NCBI RefSeq assembly: GCF_051955275.1
Contig: NZ_JBQCGW010000300.1
Location: 1 to 64,000, forward strand
Direction: 5' to 3'
Origin: Pseudobacter sp051955275
GTDB lineage: Bacteria > Bacteroidota > Bacteroidia > Chitinophagales > Chitinophagaceae
DNA: 64,000 nucleotides
The translations under genes were made by a program, and so were the position numbers. The notes beneath the pieces are model-generated. The model was not told the origin of the DNA. It did not search any database and saw only the letters and a program-made list of their open reading frames with translations. Below, piece by piece: positions 51,243 to 61,248 of the stretch; position 1 is the first letter of the stretch, and each line of letters begins with the position of its first letter.

Positions 51243-51404
51243 TTGTCCATTTCCATACTAACGTTAGTAAGAAAAATTAATTGAATAAATCAACGGTATT
51301 ATTATCTTTTTGTTGTAATTTCAGCTGGTTGCTTGTCCACTTTTTAAGATTCGTCTTATAAAGTGCGTTTATTATTAGATAAATTTCAAAACTAATTGTC
51401 AACG

Positions 51405-54400
51405 ATGTCAAGTAACCAGGGTTTATATCATCCTTCCTTTGAGCGAGACGCCTGTGGTATCGGTTTCGTAGCCAATATCAAAGGTCACAAATCCCACCAG
51501 CACATCTCCGATGCCCTCACAGTCCTCGAAAACATGGAGCATCGTGGCGCCTGCGGCTGCGAAAGCAATACCGGCGATGGTGCAGGTATCATGATCCAGA
51601 CACCCCACGAGTTTTTCTTCGATGAATGTATCCGCCTCGGCGTTCCCCTTCCTGCTTTCGGCAGGTACGGCGTTGGGGTGATCTTCTTCCCCCGTGAGAT
51701 CCGTCTGCGGGAAGAATGCCGTGATATCTTCAACCGTTCCGTGGAAAAGCTGGGACTGGAAGTGATCGCTTACCGGAAAGTGCCTGTAAACCCCGATGGT
51801 ATCGGTGCTACCGCACTCAGCGTGGAACCTGAAATGGAGCATGTGTTCATCGCCTGCCCTGACCATATCACCAACCCTGAAGAGTTTGAACGCAAATTGT
51901 TCGTACTGCGCAATTACGCCAGCCACGTGATCAATAATACCGTAAAGCGCGATGCTATCGGTTTCTACATCGCTTCCCTCTCTTATAAAACTGTTGTATA
52001 CAAAGGCCAGCTTACCAGTAACCAGGTAAGGAATTATTTCCCTGACCTCAGCAACAAAAGAGTGGTGAGCGCATTCGGACTGGTGCACTCCCGCTTTGCC
52101 ACCAACACATTCCCCAGCTGGAAACTGGCGCAGCCTTTCCGTTATATCGCTCATAACGGTGAGATCAATACGCTGCAGGGTAACCTCAACTGGCTGAAAA
52201 CATCGGAGAAAGGTTTTACTTCCAATCTCTTCACCCGTGAAGAAATGGAAATGCTGCTGCCTATCGTAACAGAAGGACAGTCGGATTCCGCCTGTCTCGA
52301 CAATATGATCGAACTGCTCACGCTCTCCGGGCGCTCACTGCCACATGTGATGATGATGCTCATCCCCGAAGCATGGGATGGCAATGAGGATATGGACCCG
52401 GTGAAGAAGGCCTTCTACGAATTCCATGCAGCCATGATGGAGCCCTGGGATGGTCCTGCTTCCATCTCTTTCACCGATGGTAAGATCATCGGCGCCACGC
52501 TCGACAGGAACGGTCTCCGTCCTTCCCGCTATTGCGTTACTACGGATGACCGTGTGATCATGGCGTCTGAAACCGGCGCACTGCCCGTGCATCCCACACT
52601 CGTGAAAGAGAAGGGAAGGCTGCAGCCCGGCAAGATGTTCGTGGTGGATATGGAGCAGGGGCGTATCATCAGCGATGATGAACTGAAATCGCAGATCACT
52701 TCACAGAAGCCATATGCTGAATGGCTCAACAAATACAAGATCCGTTTGAACGAACTGCCTGAACCACGCGTGATGTTCACGCATCTGGAACATGATCAGG
52801 TGTTCAAATACCAGAAGGCTTTCGGCTATTCAACGGAAGACCTGGAAACCATCGTAGCGCCTATGGCCATCGATGGCAAGGAGCCGATCGGTTCCATGGG
52901 CACGGATGTTCCGCTGGCTGTTCTCAGCGATCAGCCTCAACATCTCAGCAGCTATTTCAAACAACTCTTTGCGCAGGTGACCAACCCTCCGATCGATCCG
53001 ATCCGCGAGAGAATGGTCATGAGCCTTGCCACTTTCGTAGGTAATAACGGCAACCTCCTGCAGGAAGATCCGCTGAGCTGCCATACCGTTGCGCTGAAGC
53101 ATCCGGTACTCACCAATCATGAACTCGAAAAGATCCGCAGTATCGATACCGGTATCTTCCAGGCTAAAACACTGCAGTGTTATTTCCGGGCAGACGGAAA
53201 ACCAGGCAGGCTGAAAGCCGCACTGGACCGTATCTGCCGCTATGCGGTGGATGCTGTGGAGGACGGGTTTGAAGTACTGGTGCTGCAGGACCGCGCCATC
53301 GATTCCGATCACGCGCCCATTCCCTCACTGTTAGCCACAGCCGCAGTTCACCACCACCTGATCCGTAAAGGACTTCGTGGTCAGGTTGGTATTGTGGTGG
53401 AAGCAGGCGATGTCTGGGAAGTGCATCATTTCGCCTGTCTCTTAGGTTTCGGTGCAACTGCCATCAACCCGTACCTGGCGCTCAGTTCTATCCGCGACAT
53501 GAAGCTCACGGACAAGTTGCAGACCAATCTGGATGCAGAACAACTCAAGAAGAATTATATCAAGGCCGTAAACGATGGCCTGCTGAAGGTCTTCTCCAAA
53601 ATGGGAATCTCCACTTTACAGTCGTACCAGGGTGCGCAGATCTTCGAGATCATCGGTATCAACCATGAAGTGGTGGATAAATATTTCACCGGAGCAACCA
53701 GCCGTATCGAAGGCATGGGTCTGGATGAGATCGCAAGAGAAGCGCTCTCCAAGCACCTCTTCTCCTTCAGTAAAAAGAATGTGCCTGTTGACCGTTTGAT
53801 GGTGGGCGGGCTCTACCAGTGGAAACGCAAAGGTGAATTCCATCTGTTCAACCCACAGACCATCCACCTGCTGCAGTATTCCACCAGGATGAACGAATAC
53901 AATACTTTCAAGAAGTATACTAAACTGGTGAACGAGCAGGCTGAGAAAGCAGCCACACTGCGTGGCCTGTTCAGGTTCAGGAGAACACGCCCGGCTATCT
54001 CCATCGACGAGGTGGAACCGGCTGAAAATATCTATCGCCGTTTTGCAACAGGCGCCATGTCTTTCGGCTCCATTTCCTGGGAAGCACATACCACACTGGC
54101 GATTGCCATGAACCGTCTCGGTGGTAAAAGCAATACCGGCGAAGGTGGAGAAGATGAAAGCAGGTACAACAAAATGGCGAATGGCGATAGTATGAGAAGT
54201 GCTATCAAGCAGGTGGCCTCTGCGCGCTTTGGTGTAACCAGTTTATACCTGACCGAAGCAGATGAACTGCAGATCAAGATGGCGCAGGGCGCCAAGCCGG
54301 GAGAAGGTGGTCAATTGCCCGGACACAAAGTGGATGACTGGATCGGTAAGACCCGTCACTCCACACCAGGTGTTGGTCTGATCTCTCCGCCGCCACACCA

Positions 54401-55925
54401 CGATATCTACTCAATCGAGGATCTCGCTCAGCTCATCTTCGACCTTAAAAACGCCAACCGTGCTGCGCGCATCAACGTGAAGCTGGTAAGTAAGGCAGGG
54501 GTAGGCACTATCGCCGCTGGTGTTGCCAAAGCGAAAGCCGATGTGATCCTGGTATCAGGCAATGATGGCGGTACAGGCGCTTCGCCACTCAGTTCCATCA
54601 AACATGCAGGTCTGCCATGGGAGCTCGGTCTCGCCGAGTCTCACCAGACACTGGTAAAAAATAAACTGCGCAGCAGGGTAGTGCTGCAGGCGGATGGCCA
54701 GATGAAGACCGGCCGTGATATTGCCATCGCAACCTTGCTGGGAGCAGAAGAGTGGGGTGTTGCCACCGCCGCGCTGGTAGTGGAAGGTTGTATCATGATG
54801 CGCAAATGCCATTTGAATACCTGTCCCGTAGGTGTTGCCACACAGGACCCTGAGCTACGTAAGCGCTTCACCGGTGATGCAGATCATGTGGTGAACTTCT
54901 TTAAATTCCTGGTGCAGGACCTGCGCGAGATCATGGCAGAGCTGGGTTACAAAACCATCAATGAAATGGTGGGACAGGTAGATAACCTGGAAGTGCGTGA
55001 TGATATCGAACACTGGAAATACAGTAAGCTGGATCTTTCTCCGATCCTTTACAAAGAGCCCGCCTCTCCGTTCACCGGGTTGTATCATATGGAGGACCAG
55101 GATCATGGAATGGCAGAGATCCTCGACTGGCAGTTGCTGGAAGCAGCCAAACCTGCTATCGACTCACGTGAACGGGTAACCGCTTCTTTCCCGGTAAGGA
55201 ATATCGACCGTACTATCGGAACACTTCTTTCCAACGAGATCACCAAAGTGTACAAGTCGGAAGGATTGCCGGAAGATACCATTCACTTCAATTTCACCGG
55301 TACGGCCGGGCAGAGCTTCGGCGCCTTCAATACCAAAGGAGTTACACTGGAGCTGGAAGGTGATGCGAATGACTATTTCGGTAAGGGCCTCAGCGGCGCC
55401 AAACTGATTGTGTATCCGCACCGTCAGTCCACTTATATTCCCGAAGAGAATATCGTGATCGGTAATACTGCTTTTTACGGCGCTACTGCCGGAGAAGCGT
55501 ATATCCGGGGTAAGGCAGGTGAGCGTTTCTGCGTGCGTAACTCGGGTGCAGAAGTGGTAGTGGAAGGAACAGGCGATCACGGTTGTGAATATATGACCGG
55601 TGGCCGCGTGGTGATCCTGGGAGAAACAGGTAGGAACTTTGCAGCAGGTATGAGTGGAGGTATTGCTTATGTGTATGATGTGAAGGGGCAATTCCCTGGC
55701 CGTGTGAACCGCGAGATGGTGGATCTGGATCCGCTTGATCAGGATGATATCAAATTCCTGCAGGATGTGATCACCAGGCACTATGCTTATACGGGCAGTA
55801 CTGTAGCAAAATTTGTGCTGGATGATATCGAGAACCAGGCTCAGCATTTTGTGAAAGTATTCCCTGCCGATTACAAGAAAGCATTGCAGCTGAAAGCGAA
55901 GGTTACCAATGCAAAACCTTCCTGA
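51405..55925 (+). CDS. gltB: glutamate synthase, large subunit
   Basis: About 1506 residues. It makes two glutamates from glutamine and 2-oxoglutarate. The ATG at 51405 gives MSSNQGLYHPSFERDACGIG, with the N-terminal nucleophile C17 exposed after removal of a short 16-residue propeptide; the in-frame TTG at 51396 is not needed. Domains: amidotransferase (about 17-430), central, FMN-binding (GNDGGTGASPLSS), the 3Fe-4S cluster motif CIMMRKCHLNTCPVGVATQDPELRKRF, and the C-terminal GXGXG-type beta-helix (about 1250-1490). It is 40 nt upstream of gltD, in the same operon. Confidence 0.97.
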   Translation: MSSNQGLYHPSFERDACGIGFVANIKGHKSHQHISDALTVLENMEHRGACGCESNTGDGAGIMIQTPHEFFFDECIRLGVPLPAFGRYGVGVIFFPREIRLREECRDIFNRSVEKLGLEVIAYRKVPVNPDGIGATALSVEPEMEHVFIACPDHITNPEEFERKLFVLRNYASHVINNTVKRDAIGFYIASLSYKTVVYKGQLTSNQVRNYFPDLSNKRVVSAFGLVHSRFATNTFPSWKLAQPFRYIAHNGEINTLQGNLNWLKTSEKGFTSNLFTREEMEMLLPIVTEGQSDSACLDNMIELLTLSGRSLPHVMMMLIPEAWDGNEDMDPVKKAFYEFHAAMMEPWDGPASISFTDGKIIGATLDRNGLRPSRYCVTTDDRVIMASETGALPVHPTLVKEKGRLQPGKMFVVDMEQGRIISDDELKSQITSQKPYAEWLNKYKIRLNELPEPRVMFTHLEHDQVFKYQKAFGYSTEDLETIVAPMAIDGKEPIGSMGTDVPLAVLSDQPQHLSSYFKQLFAQVTNPPIDPIRERMVMSLATFVGNNGNLLQEDPLSCHTVALKHPVLTNHELEKIRSIDTGIFQAKTLQCYFRADGKPGRLKAALDRICRYAVDAVEDGFEVLVLQDRAIDSDHAPIPSLLATAAVHHHLIRKGLRGQVGIVVEAGDVWEVHHFACLLGFGATAINPYLALSSIRDMKLTDKLQTNLDAEQLKKNYIKAVNDGLLKVFSKMGISTLQSYQGAQIFEIIGINHEVVDKYFTGATSRIEGMGLDEIAREALSKHLFSFSKKNVPVDRLMVGGLYQWKRKGEFHLFNPQTIHLLQYSTRMNEYNTFKKYTKLVNEQAEKAATLRGLFRFRRTRPAISIDEVEPAENIYRRFATGAMSFGSISWEAHTTLAIAMNRLGGKSNTGEGGEDESRYNKMANGDSMRSAIKQVASARFGVTSLYLTEADELQIKMAQGAKPGEGGQLPGHKVDDWIGKTRHSTPGVGLISPPPHHDIYSIEDLAQLIFDLKNANRAARINVKLVSKAGVGTIAAGVAKAKADVILVSGNDGGTGASPLSSIKHAGLPWELGLAESHQTLVKNKLRSRVVLQADGQMKTGRDIAIATLLGAEEWGVATAALVVEGCIMMRKCHLNTCPVGVATQDPELRKRFTGDADHVVNFFKFLVQDLREIMAELGYKTINEMVGQVDNLEVRDDIEHWKYSKLDLSPILYKEPASPFTGLYHMEDQDHGMAEILDWQLLEAAKPAIDSRERVTASFPVRNIDRTIGTLLSNEITKVYKSEGLPEDTIHFNFTGTAGQSFGAFNTKGVTLELEGDANDYFGKGLSGAKLIVYPHRQSTYIPEENIVIGNTAFYGATAGEAYIRGKAGERFCVRNSGAEVVVEGTGDHGCEYMTGGRVVILGETGRNFAAGMSGGIAYVYDVKGQFPGRVNREMVDLDPLDQDDIKFLQDVITRHYAYTGSTVAKFVLDDIENQAQHFVKVFPADYKKALQLKAKVTNAKPS

Positions 55926-55965
55926 TCCTAAACAATCACTACTCATCCCGTCAACGAATTAAGAT

Positions 55966-57471
55966 ATGGCAAAGCCTACAGGATTTTTGGAGTTCACCCG
56001 CGCACTTCCCGGCAAAACAGCTGTGGAGCAGCGTTTGAAGAATTATGGTGAATTTGTTGAGCGCTATTCCGAGCAGGCACTCAACCAGCAATCAGCGCGC
56101 TGTATGAACTGCGGCGTTCCTTTCTGTCACAGCGGATGCCCGCTGGGCAATGTGATCCCGGAGTTCAACGACGCCGTGTATCGCAAGAACTGGCTCGAAG
56201 CATACGAGATCCTTACATCTACCAATAATTTCCCCGAGTTCACCGGCCGTATCTGTCCGGCTCCCTGTGAGTCTGCCTGCGTGCTGGGTATCAACCAGCC
56301 TCCGGTAGCTATCGAGGAAATTGAAAAGCATATTATCGAAATCGCATTCGACAAGGGTTTTGTGAAACCCCGGAAACCGAATGTGCGCACCGGAAAGAAA
56401 ATTGCCGTGATAGGCTCAGGCCCTGCCGGTATGGCGGCGGCCGCGCAGCTCAATTATGCCGGTCATACTGTAACGGTATTTGAGCGTGATGATGCACCTG
56501 GTGGACTGCTGCGATATGGCATCCCTGATTTCAAACTGGAGAAATCTGTGATCGACCGCCGCATCAAACTGCTGGAAGAAGAAGGCATCACTTTCAGGTG
56601 TAACGAAAACATCGGTGTGAACATAGGCATCAATGACCTGCTTCGCGAATACCAGGCGATTGTGCTGGCATGTGGTTCTACCAAACCACGCGACCTGGAA
56701 GTGCCCGGCCGCTCGCTGGATGGTGTTCATTTTGCCATGCAGTTCCTCAAACAACAGAACAAGCGTAATGCCGGCAAAGACCCGCTGGCCAGGGCAAATA
56801 TCGAAAGCAATATTTTCAGCAAAGACATACTGGCTACCGGCAAGAATGTAGTGGTGATCGGTGGTGGTGATACGGGCAGCGACTGTGTAGGGACTTCCAA
56901 CCGCCAGGGTGCAAAAAGCGTCTACCAGTTTGAGTTGTTGCCTTTACCTCCTGAAAAGCGCACAGCTTATATGCCCTGGCCCAGTTATCCCATGACGCTG
57001 AAAGTTTCCACTTCACATGAAGAAGGGGTGCAGCGCCAGTGGGCCATCGCCACAAAATCTTTCAATGGTGATGCGAACGGAAAACTGAAATCACTCACCG
57101 TGGTTGACCTGGAATGGAAGCTGATGGAAGATGGCAGGCCTGCACAGTTTGTGGAGATAGCAGGAAGTGAAAGAGAAATTCCCTGTGAGCTGGCATTGCT
57201 GGCGATGGGATTTGTGCATCCCGAGCATGAAGGGCTGTTGCAGCAGTTAGGTGTTGAACTTGATAATCGTGGGAATGTGAAAGCAGACGAGAAAGAATAT
57301 CAGTCCAGCATTCAGAAGATCTTTGCAGCCGGTGATGTGAGAAGAGGGCAGAGCCTGGTGGTATGGGCAATCAGCGAAGGCCGCGAAGCGGCCCGTAAAG
57401 TGGATGAGTTCCTGATGGGGTCATCGTTACTGGAAAGCAAGGATCAGAACACGGTTCTGGCAACAATATAG
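55966..57471 (+). CDS. gltD: glutamate synthase, small subunit
   Basis: A 501-residue flavoprotein that brings electrons from NAD(P)H to GltB. The N-terminal cysteine-rich domain (MNCGVPFCHSGCPLGN and RICPAPCESACVLG) holds two 4Fe-4S clusters. The FAD site is IAVIGSGPAGMAAAAQL (about 145) and the NAD(P) site VVVIGGGDTGSDCVG (about 295). Length is usual. Directly after gltB; the shared operon ends at the terminator at 57502. Confidence 0.96.
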   Translation: MAKPTGFLEFTRALPGKTAVEQRLKNYGEFVERYSEQALNQQSARCMNCGVPFCHSGCPLGNVIPEFNDAVYRKNWLEAYEILTSTNNFPEFTGRICPAPCESACVLGINQPPVAIEEIEKHIIEIAFDKGFVKPRKPNVRTGKKIAVIGSGPAGMAAAAQLNYAGHTVTVFERDDAPGGLLRYGIPDFKLEKSVIDRRIKLLEEEGITFRCNENIGVNIGINDLLREYQAIVLACGSTKPRDLEVPGRSLDGVHFAMQFLKQQNKRNAGKDPLARANIESNIFSKDILATGKNVVVIGGGDTGSDCVGTSNRQGAKSVYQFELLPLPPEKRTAYMPWPSYPMTLKVSTSHEEGVQRQWAIATKSFNGDANGKLKSLTVVDLEWKLMEDGRPAQFVEIAGSEREIPCELALLAMGFVHPEHEGLLQQLGVELDNRGNVKADEKEYQSSIQKIFAAGDVRRGQSLVVWAISEGREAARKVDEFLMGSSLLESKDQNTVLATI

Positions 57472-57501
57472 TTATTCTGCAGATCGTAATGTTTTTAGTG
57501 T

Positions 57502-57534
57502 GAGAGGCGGCCCGTAAGGGTCGTCTCTTTTTTT
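57502..57534 (+). terminator. rho-independent terminator of gltBD
   Basis: GAGGCGGCCC (57504-57513) pairs with GGGTCGTCTC (57518-57527), two G-T pairs included, around a short loop, followed by seven T. Confidence 0.85.
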
Positions 57535-57555
57535 GAAGGTATGCCAGATAATCGG

Positions 57556-57664
57556 GTAGCACTCGTTCCCCTCTGGCGAGGGAGTACTATTTGTTCGCCT
57601 CTGGCGAACACCGTGTCGCCGGAGGCAACGGAATATTAGTTACTCGCGGGGACGCGAACGACTG
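57556..57664 (+). repeat. about 110-bp multi-hairpin repeat element, copy 3
   Basis: This is the reverse-oriented relative of the element at 3744-3863. The core GTTCGCC-TCT-GGCGAAC hairpin lies within 57592-57610, followed by CGTGTCGCCGGAGGCAACGG and the terminal ACTCGCGGGGACGCGAACGACTGG end. The three-base loop differs from copy 1 while the stem is kept. Its right end extends 25 bp into the 3' end of the Crp-type gene. Confidence 0.78.
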
Positions 57665-58248
57665 GTCTCCGCAGATGCACCCTTCCTGATCCTGCTCAGG
57701 CTATCTGTATGTATACCCAGATAGGAGGCGATGTATTTGAGTGGAATGTTCAGCACTACTTCCGGTTGCCGCTCGAGCATCAGCTGGTAGCGCTTTTCTG
57801 CGGGGAAGCAGATCATCTCTATCTGGTTCTGCTGTACCCAGTTCAGTAATCTTGCCATCACTGCCAGTTCAATGGTATATACTTCGGGTATCAGTTGTTT
57901 TATTTTCAGGAATGCGTCCCCATCCCATTCAAGCAGGTCCACGTCGGTGAGGGTTTCTATGCCGCATGTAGATACTTCCCTGGAGAGCACCAGTTGGGGC
58001 GCAGCCAGGAATTCATGCGAATTTACCAATCCGAGCGTATGATCATCTCCGTTATGAATTCTGTAGAGCCTGATAATGCCGCTGTTCAGGAAATAGAATT
58101 TTTCCACCACCTGGTCCTGCCCCATCAGCGTTTCTTTGGGTTTGGCGGTACGAATGATCGTATGGTCGCGGATCAGGTTGAGTTGTTGCTGGTTCAGCCG
58201 GATATTCCGTACGTTCAGCCATTGCAGCACATGTTCAAATGGATTCAT
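57640..58248 (-). CDS. Crp/Fnr-family transcriptional regulator
   Basis: A 202-residue regulator. The cyclic-nucleotide-binding-like beta roll spans about residues 15-115, and the helix-turn-helix is LKYIASYLGIHTDSLSRIRK (about 170-190). The effector is unknown; the roll lacks the clear cAMP-contact pattern. Oddity: the last eight residues (TSRSRPRE) and the TAA stop are encoded by the multi-hairpin repeat at 57556-57664, so the original C-terminus seems to have been replaced. It lies in the gltBD-amt region on the minus strand and is divergent from the kinase gene at 58379. Confidence 0.9.
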   Translation of the reverse strand: MNPFEHVLQWLNVRNIRLNQQQLNLIRDHTIIRTAKPKETLMGQDQVVEKFYFLNSGIIRLYRIHNGDDHTLGLVNSHEFLAAPQLVLSREVSTCGIETLTDVDLLEWDGDAFLKIKQLIPEVYTIELAVMARLLNWVQQNQIEMICFPAEKRYQLMLERQPEVVLNIPLKYIASYLGIHTDSLSRIRKGASAETSRSRPRE

Positions 58249-58350
58249 TGATTTGCAGGATTGATAATACGGTAAGTTATAAAAAATCTGACCTATGTCG
58301 GAAAAGTGCCGATGGCAGGCAGCAGATTAGCATCCGGAACCGGCATCATT

Positions 58351-58358
58351 TACATTTG
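58351..58358 (+). promoter_or_regulatory. -7 promoter element for the kinase gene
   Basis: TACATTTG matches TAnnTTTG and lies 20 nt before the ATG at 58379, in the intergenic region shared with the divergent Crp-type gene. Confidence 0.5.
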
Positions 58359-58378
58359 TATTGACGAGGAACGCCGAC

Positions 58379-59527
58379 ATGAGTATAGCAATGAAAAAAC
58401 ACGACCGTTTGCCTGCAGGTGCCAACTGGCTTGAGCCCGTTGTGTTGTTTCTGACCATCCTGGTTACTGACATGATCTATGGCATGCCGCAGCTGATCAA
58501 TACTGGCTTCACTGCCATGCAGGTGAAGGATATTGCCGTGGATGCGATGATCATTACTGTGTCCTGTGTGCCGGGCTGGTGGCTTCACTTCAAGATCTTT
58601 CCCTTTGCCAGCTGGCAGAAAAGAGTGGTGCTGCACCTGATCACTGTTATTATCTTCTATACAATATGGGTGCTGGCCTATGCCGTTTACAATACGCTGA
58701 TCCATTATCCGGTGATGACTGGTGTGCAGGTATTCTCCAATCTCTGGCATAATGTACTTTTCTATATCCAGGCATTCAGTTTCCTGCATCTGTACCACTA
58801 CTTCCGTCAGAAGGAAGAGCAGAGTACGCGCGAAAAAGAATTACGCAGGATAGAATACGAAACAGAGATCGCCGGTCTCAAAGCGCAGATCCAACCTCAT
58901 TTTTTATTCAACACCCTCAACAGTATCAGTGGTTCTGTTCCTGCGCAGCAGGAGTTTACGCGGGAGCTCATCGCGCGGCTGGCCGATATATTCCGGTATG
59001 CTATGATGGCTTCGCAGGAAGACAGGGTTTCGCTGAAGCAGGAAGTGGAGTTTATCAGGACTTATCTTTCCCTGGAGCAGCATCGTTTTGGCGATCGCCT
59101 CCGGGTGGTGATCCATATGGAAGAGGGCTTGGATAATGTGCAGGTTCCCAGTATGCTGTTTCAGCCGCTGGTGGAAAATGCGCTGAAACACGGCATCGAA
59201 CCTTCGGTGGAAGGAGGGGTGATCGTATTATCGCTTATCCGTCAGGCCAGGAAACTGATGATCCGGGTGAGCAATACCGGGTTAGTGCAGGGAAAAGACC
59301 TGCGACAAATGTTCCAGACCAGGGGAGTGGGGCTGCGCAATACGCAGATGCGCTTAAAAAAGCTGTATGATGAGAACCTGGAAGTGGAGAGAACGGATGA
59401 CTGTCTTCATTTTACTTTTCATATCCCTTTTCAGGAAAAAGAGCCCGCCCGGGCCATTCAGTTGGTTGCCGCTCCGGCACCAGCATTCAATGCCATGAGC
59501 CCTGCGTTCAACAATAATGGCATTTGA
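58379..59527 (+). CDS. LytS/YehU-type sensor histidine kinase
   Basis: About 382 residues from the ATG at 58379; the TTG at 58361 adds 6 residues. Four hydrophobic segments (about 19-37, 53-70, 83-107, 121-140) form a membrane sensor without a large outside loop. The His_kinase domain follows with H174 in LKAQIQPHFLFNTLNSI, then a HATPase with LFQPLVENALKHGIEP and GVGLRNTQMRLKKLY. Kinases of this class usually pair with LytTR response regulators, but none follows it; the LytTR protein at 49752 has no receiver. So it is an orphan here. It lies upstream of amt. Confidence 0.92.
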   Translation: MSIAMKKHDRLPAGANWLEPVVLFLTILVTDMIYGMPQLINTGFTAMQVKDIAVDAMIITVSCVPGWWLHFKIFPFASWQKRVVLHLITVIIFYTIWVLAYAVYNTLIHYPVMTGVQVFSNLWHNVLFYIQAFSFLHLYHYFRQKEEQSTREKELRRIEYETEIAGLKAQIQPHFLFNTLNSISGSVPAQQEFTRELIARLADIFRYAMMASQEDRVSLKQEVEFIRTYLSLEQHRFGDRLRVVIHMEEGLDNVQVPSMLFQPLVENALKHGIEPSVEGGVIVLSLIRQARKLMIRVSNTGLVQGKDLRQMFQTRGVGLRNTQMRLKKLYDENLEVERTDDCLHFTFHIPFQEKEPARAIQLVAAPAPAFNAMSPAFNNNGI

Positions 59528-59774
59528 AAAAAATAGTTGGAAAAAACTTTTTTTAGATGACATGCAATAAGTGCATGTTTTTGCATTTCCCTTTTGAATA
59601 TTCTATAGAATACAGCCCCAGTAGTTGTTTCAAGACATTAAAAACTAATAAATGTTAATATTATAAATATTTATTATTTAAATAGTAGACTTGATTTCGA
59701 AAGATTTTAGCGGTATTTTAGTATAAATAACACACATATTTTTATTCTTAATAACAACACTAAAATCAACTGGT

Positions 59775-61163
59775 ATGAAAAAGATCACGCTTAAATCGGT
59801 AGCTCCATTCCTGGTTCTGGCAGGTGTGGCGATAGCTGCGATATTTGTTCCCTCGGTCCCGGACTTCGTGGACACAAAGGGAGCTTATAATTCTGCGGAC
59901 ATTGTGTGGGTTATAGTTGCCGCAGCACTGGTATTCCTGATGACACCCGGCCTGGCCTTCTTTTACGGCGGCATGGTGCACAGAAAGAACGTGATCTCTA
60001 CAATGATCAAGAGCGTGGCAGCTGCAGGCGTGGTAAGCATCCTGTGGGTGGTGGTAGGATATAGCCTCTGTTTTGGCCCCAGCATCGGTGGTGTCATCGG
60101 TGACCCGACTACCCATTTTTTCTTCAAAGGTGTAGCTTCCGGTGAGCCCTGGGGTACTATCCCGCGCTCCCTGTTTGCCGTATTCCAGCTGATGTTCGCC
60201 ATCATTACCCCGGGCCTGGTGGTAGGTGCTGTGGCTGAACGGATCCGTTTTACCTCTTACATTCTCTTTATTGCGCTCTTCAGCCTGCTGGTATACGCAC
60301 CGCTGGCGCACTGGACATGGAACGCTGATGGCTTCCTGTTCAAGATGGGTGTGCTGGACTTTGCCGGTGGTACCGTAGTGCATATTTCTGCAGGTATGGC
60401 TGCCCTGGCTGGAGCCCTGGTGCTGAAACGCCGTAATTCACATAAAGAACACAGGGAGATCCCACCTGCCAATATCCCTTATGTTCTCATCGGTACCGGC
60501 CTCCTCTGGTTCGGATGGTTCGGTTTCAACGCAGGATCTGCACTGGCTGCCAACAGCCTGGCCGTGTCCGCCTTCTTCACAACAAATACGGCTGCTGCTG
60601 CTGCCGGTCTGAGCTGGATGTTCTTTGATGTACTCCGTGGTAAAAAACCATCTGTACTGGGCTTCTGTATCGGTGCGGTAGTTGGTCTGGTGGCTATCAC
60701 ACCTGCTGCAGGTTTTGTTGCCATCCCTCAGAGCATCACTATCGGTGTGGTAGCCGCCCTGGTTTCCAATATTGCTGTTTTCTACAAACAGAAATCAACA
60801 CTGGATGATACGCTGGATGTATTCCCCTGTCATGGTCTCGGCGGTATCGTAGGTATGCTGCTGACTGGCGTATTTGCCACCAAAGCAGTGAATGGAGCTG
60901 GCGCTGACGGCCTCTGGCTGGGCAATGCAGGTTTCCTGTGGACACAGGTGAAAGGCATGCTCATTGCGGTAACCTTCAGCTTTACTGTATCCTGGCTTAT
61001 ATTCAAATTCATCAATTTCATTCTTCCCCTGCGTGTTACTTCTGAAGAAGAAGAACTCGGTCTGGATGCTACCCAGCATAATGAGAAATATCTCCAGGGA
61101 ACATTGTTGGTGCATAACAATGGAAAAATCAACGAAGAAAAACTTATTGAGGCTGAACATTAA
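59775..61163 (+). CDS. amt: ammonium transporter (Amt/Mep/Rh family)
   Basis: A 462-residue inner-membrane channel with about 11-12 membrane segments. The twin-His pore residues are visible in GGTVVHISAGMAALAGALVL and VFPCHGLGGIVGMLLTGV. The AFFYGGMVHRKNV region is the usual TM2 start. Most Amt genes are followed by glnK (PII), but none is present here; the next gene is a porin, 85 nt on. In a window with gltBD it points to ammonium assimilation. A hairpin separates it from the porin. Confidence 0.95.
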   Translation: MKKITLKSVAPFLVLAGVAIAAIFVPSVPDFVDTKGAYNSADIVWVIVAAALVFLMTPGLAFFYGGMVHRKNVISTMIKSVAAAGVVSILWVVVGYSLCFGPSIGGVIGDPTTHFFFKGVASGEPWGTIPRSLFAVFQLMFAIITPGLVVGAVAERIRFTSYILFIALFSLLVYAPLAHWTWNADGFLFKMGVLDFAGGTVVHISAGMAALAGALVLKRRNSHKEHREIPPANIPYVLIGTGLLWFGWFGFNAGSALAANSLAVSAFFTTNTAAAAAGLSWMFFDVLRGKKPSVLGFCIGAVVGLVAITPAAGFVAIPQSITIGVVAALVSNIAVFYKQKSTLDDTLDVFPCHGLGGIVGMLLTGVFATKAVNGAGADGLWLGNAGFLWTQVKGMLIAVTFSFTVSWLIFKFINFILPLRVTSEEEELGLDATQHNEKYLQGTLLVHNNGKINEEKLIEAEH

Positions 61164-61167
61164 ATAG

Positions 61168-61226
61168 AAAAAGGTACGGATGAATGACAAGCGTCTGGAA
61201 CACGCTCATCTCCGTACCCTTTTCCT
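61168..61226 (+). terminator. hairpin between amt and the porin gene
   Basis: The left side with GGTACGGA (61173-61180) and GCGT pairs with ACGC and TCCGTACC (61211-61218), giving a long stem with internal mismatches, then a T-rich tail. It may be a partial terminator or a processing/stability hairpin, as the porin starts 23 nt later. Confidence 0.6.
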
Positions 61227-61248
61227 TTAACACTTAAAATCTATTGCA

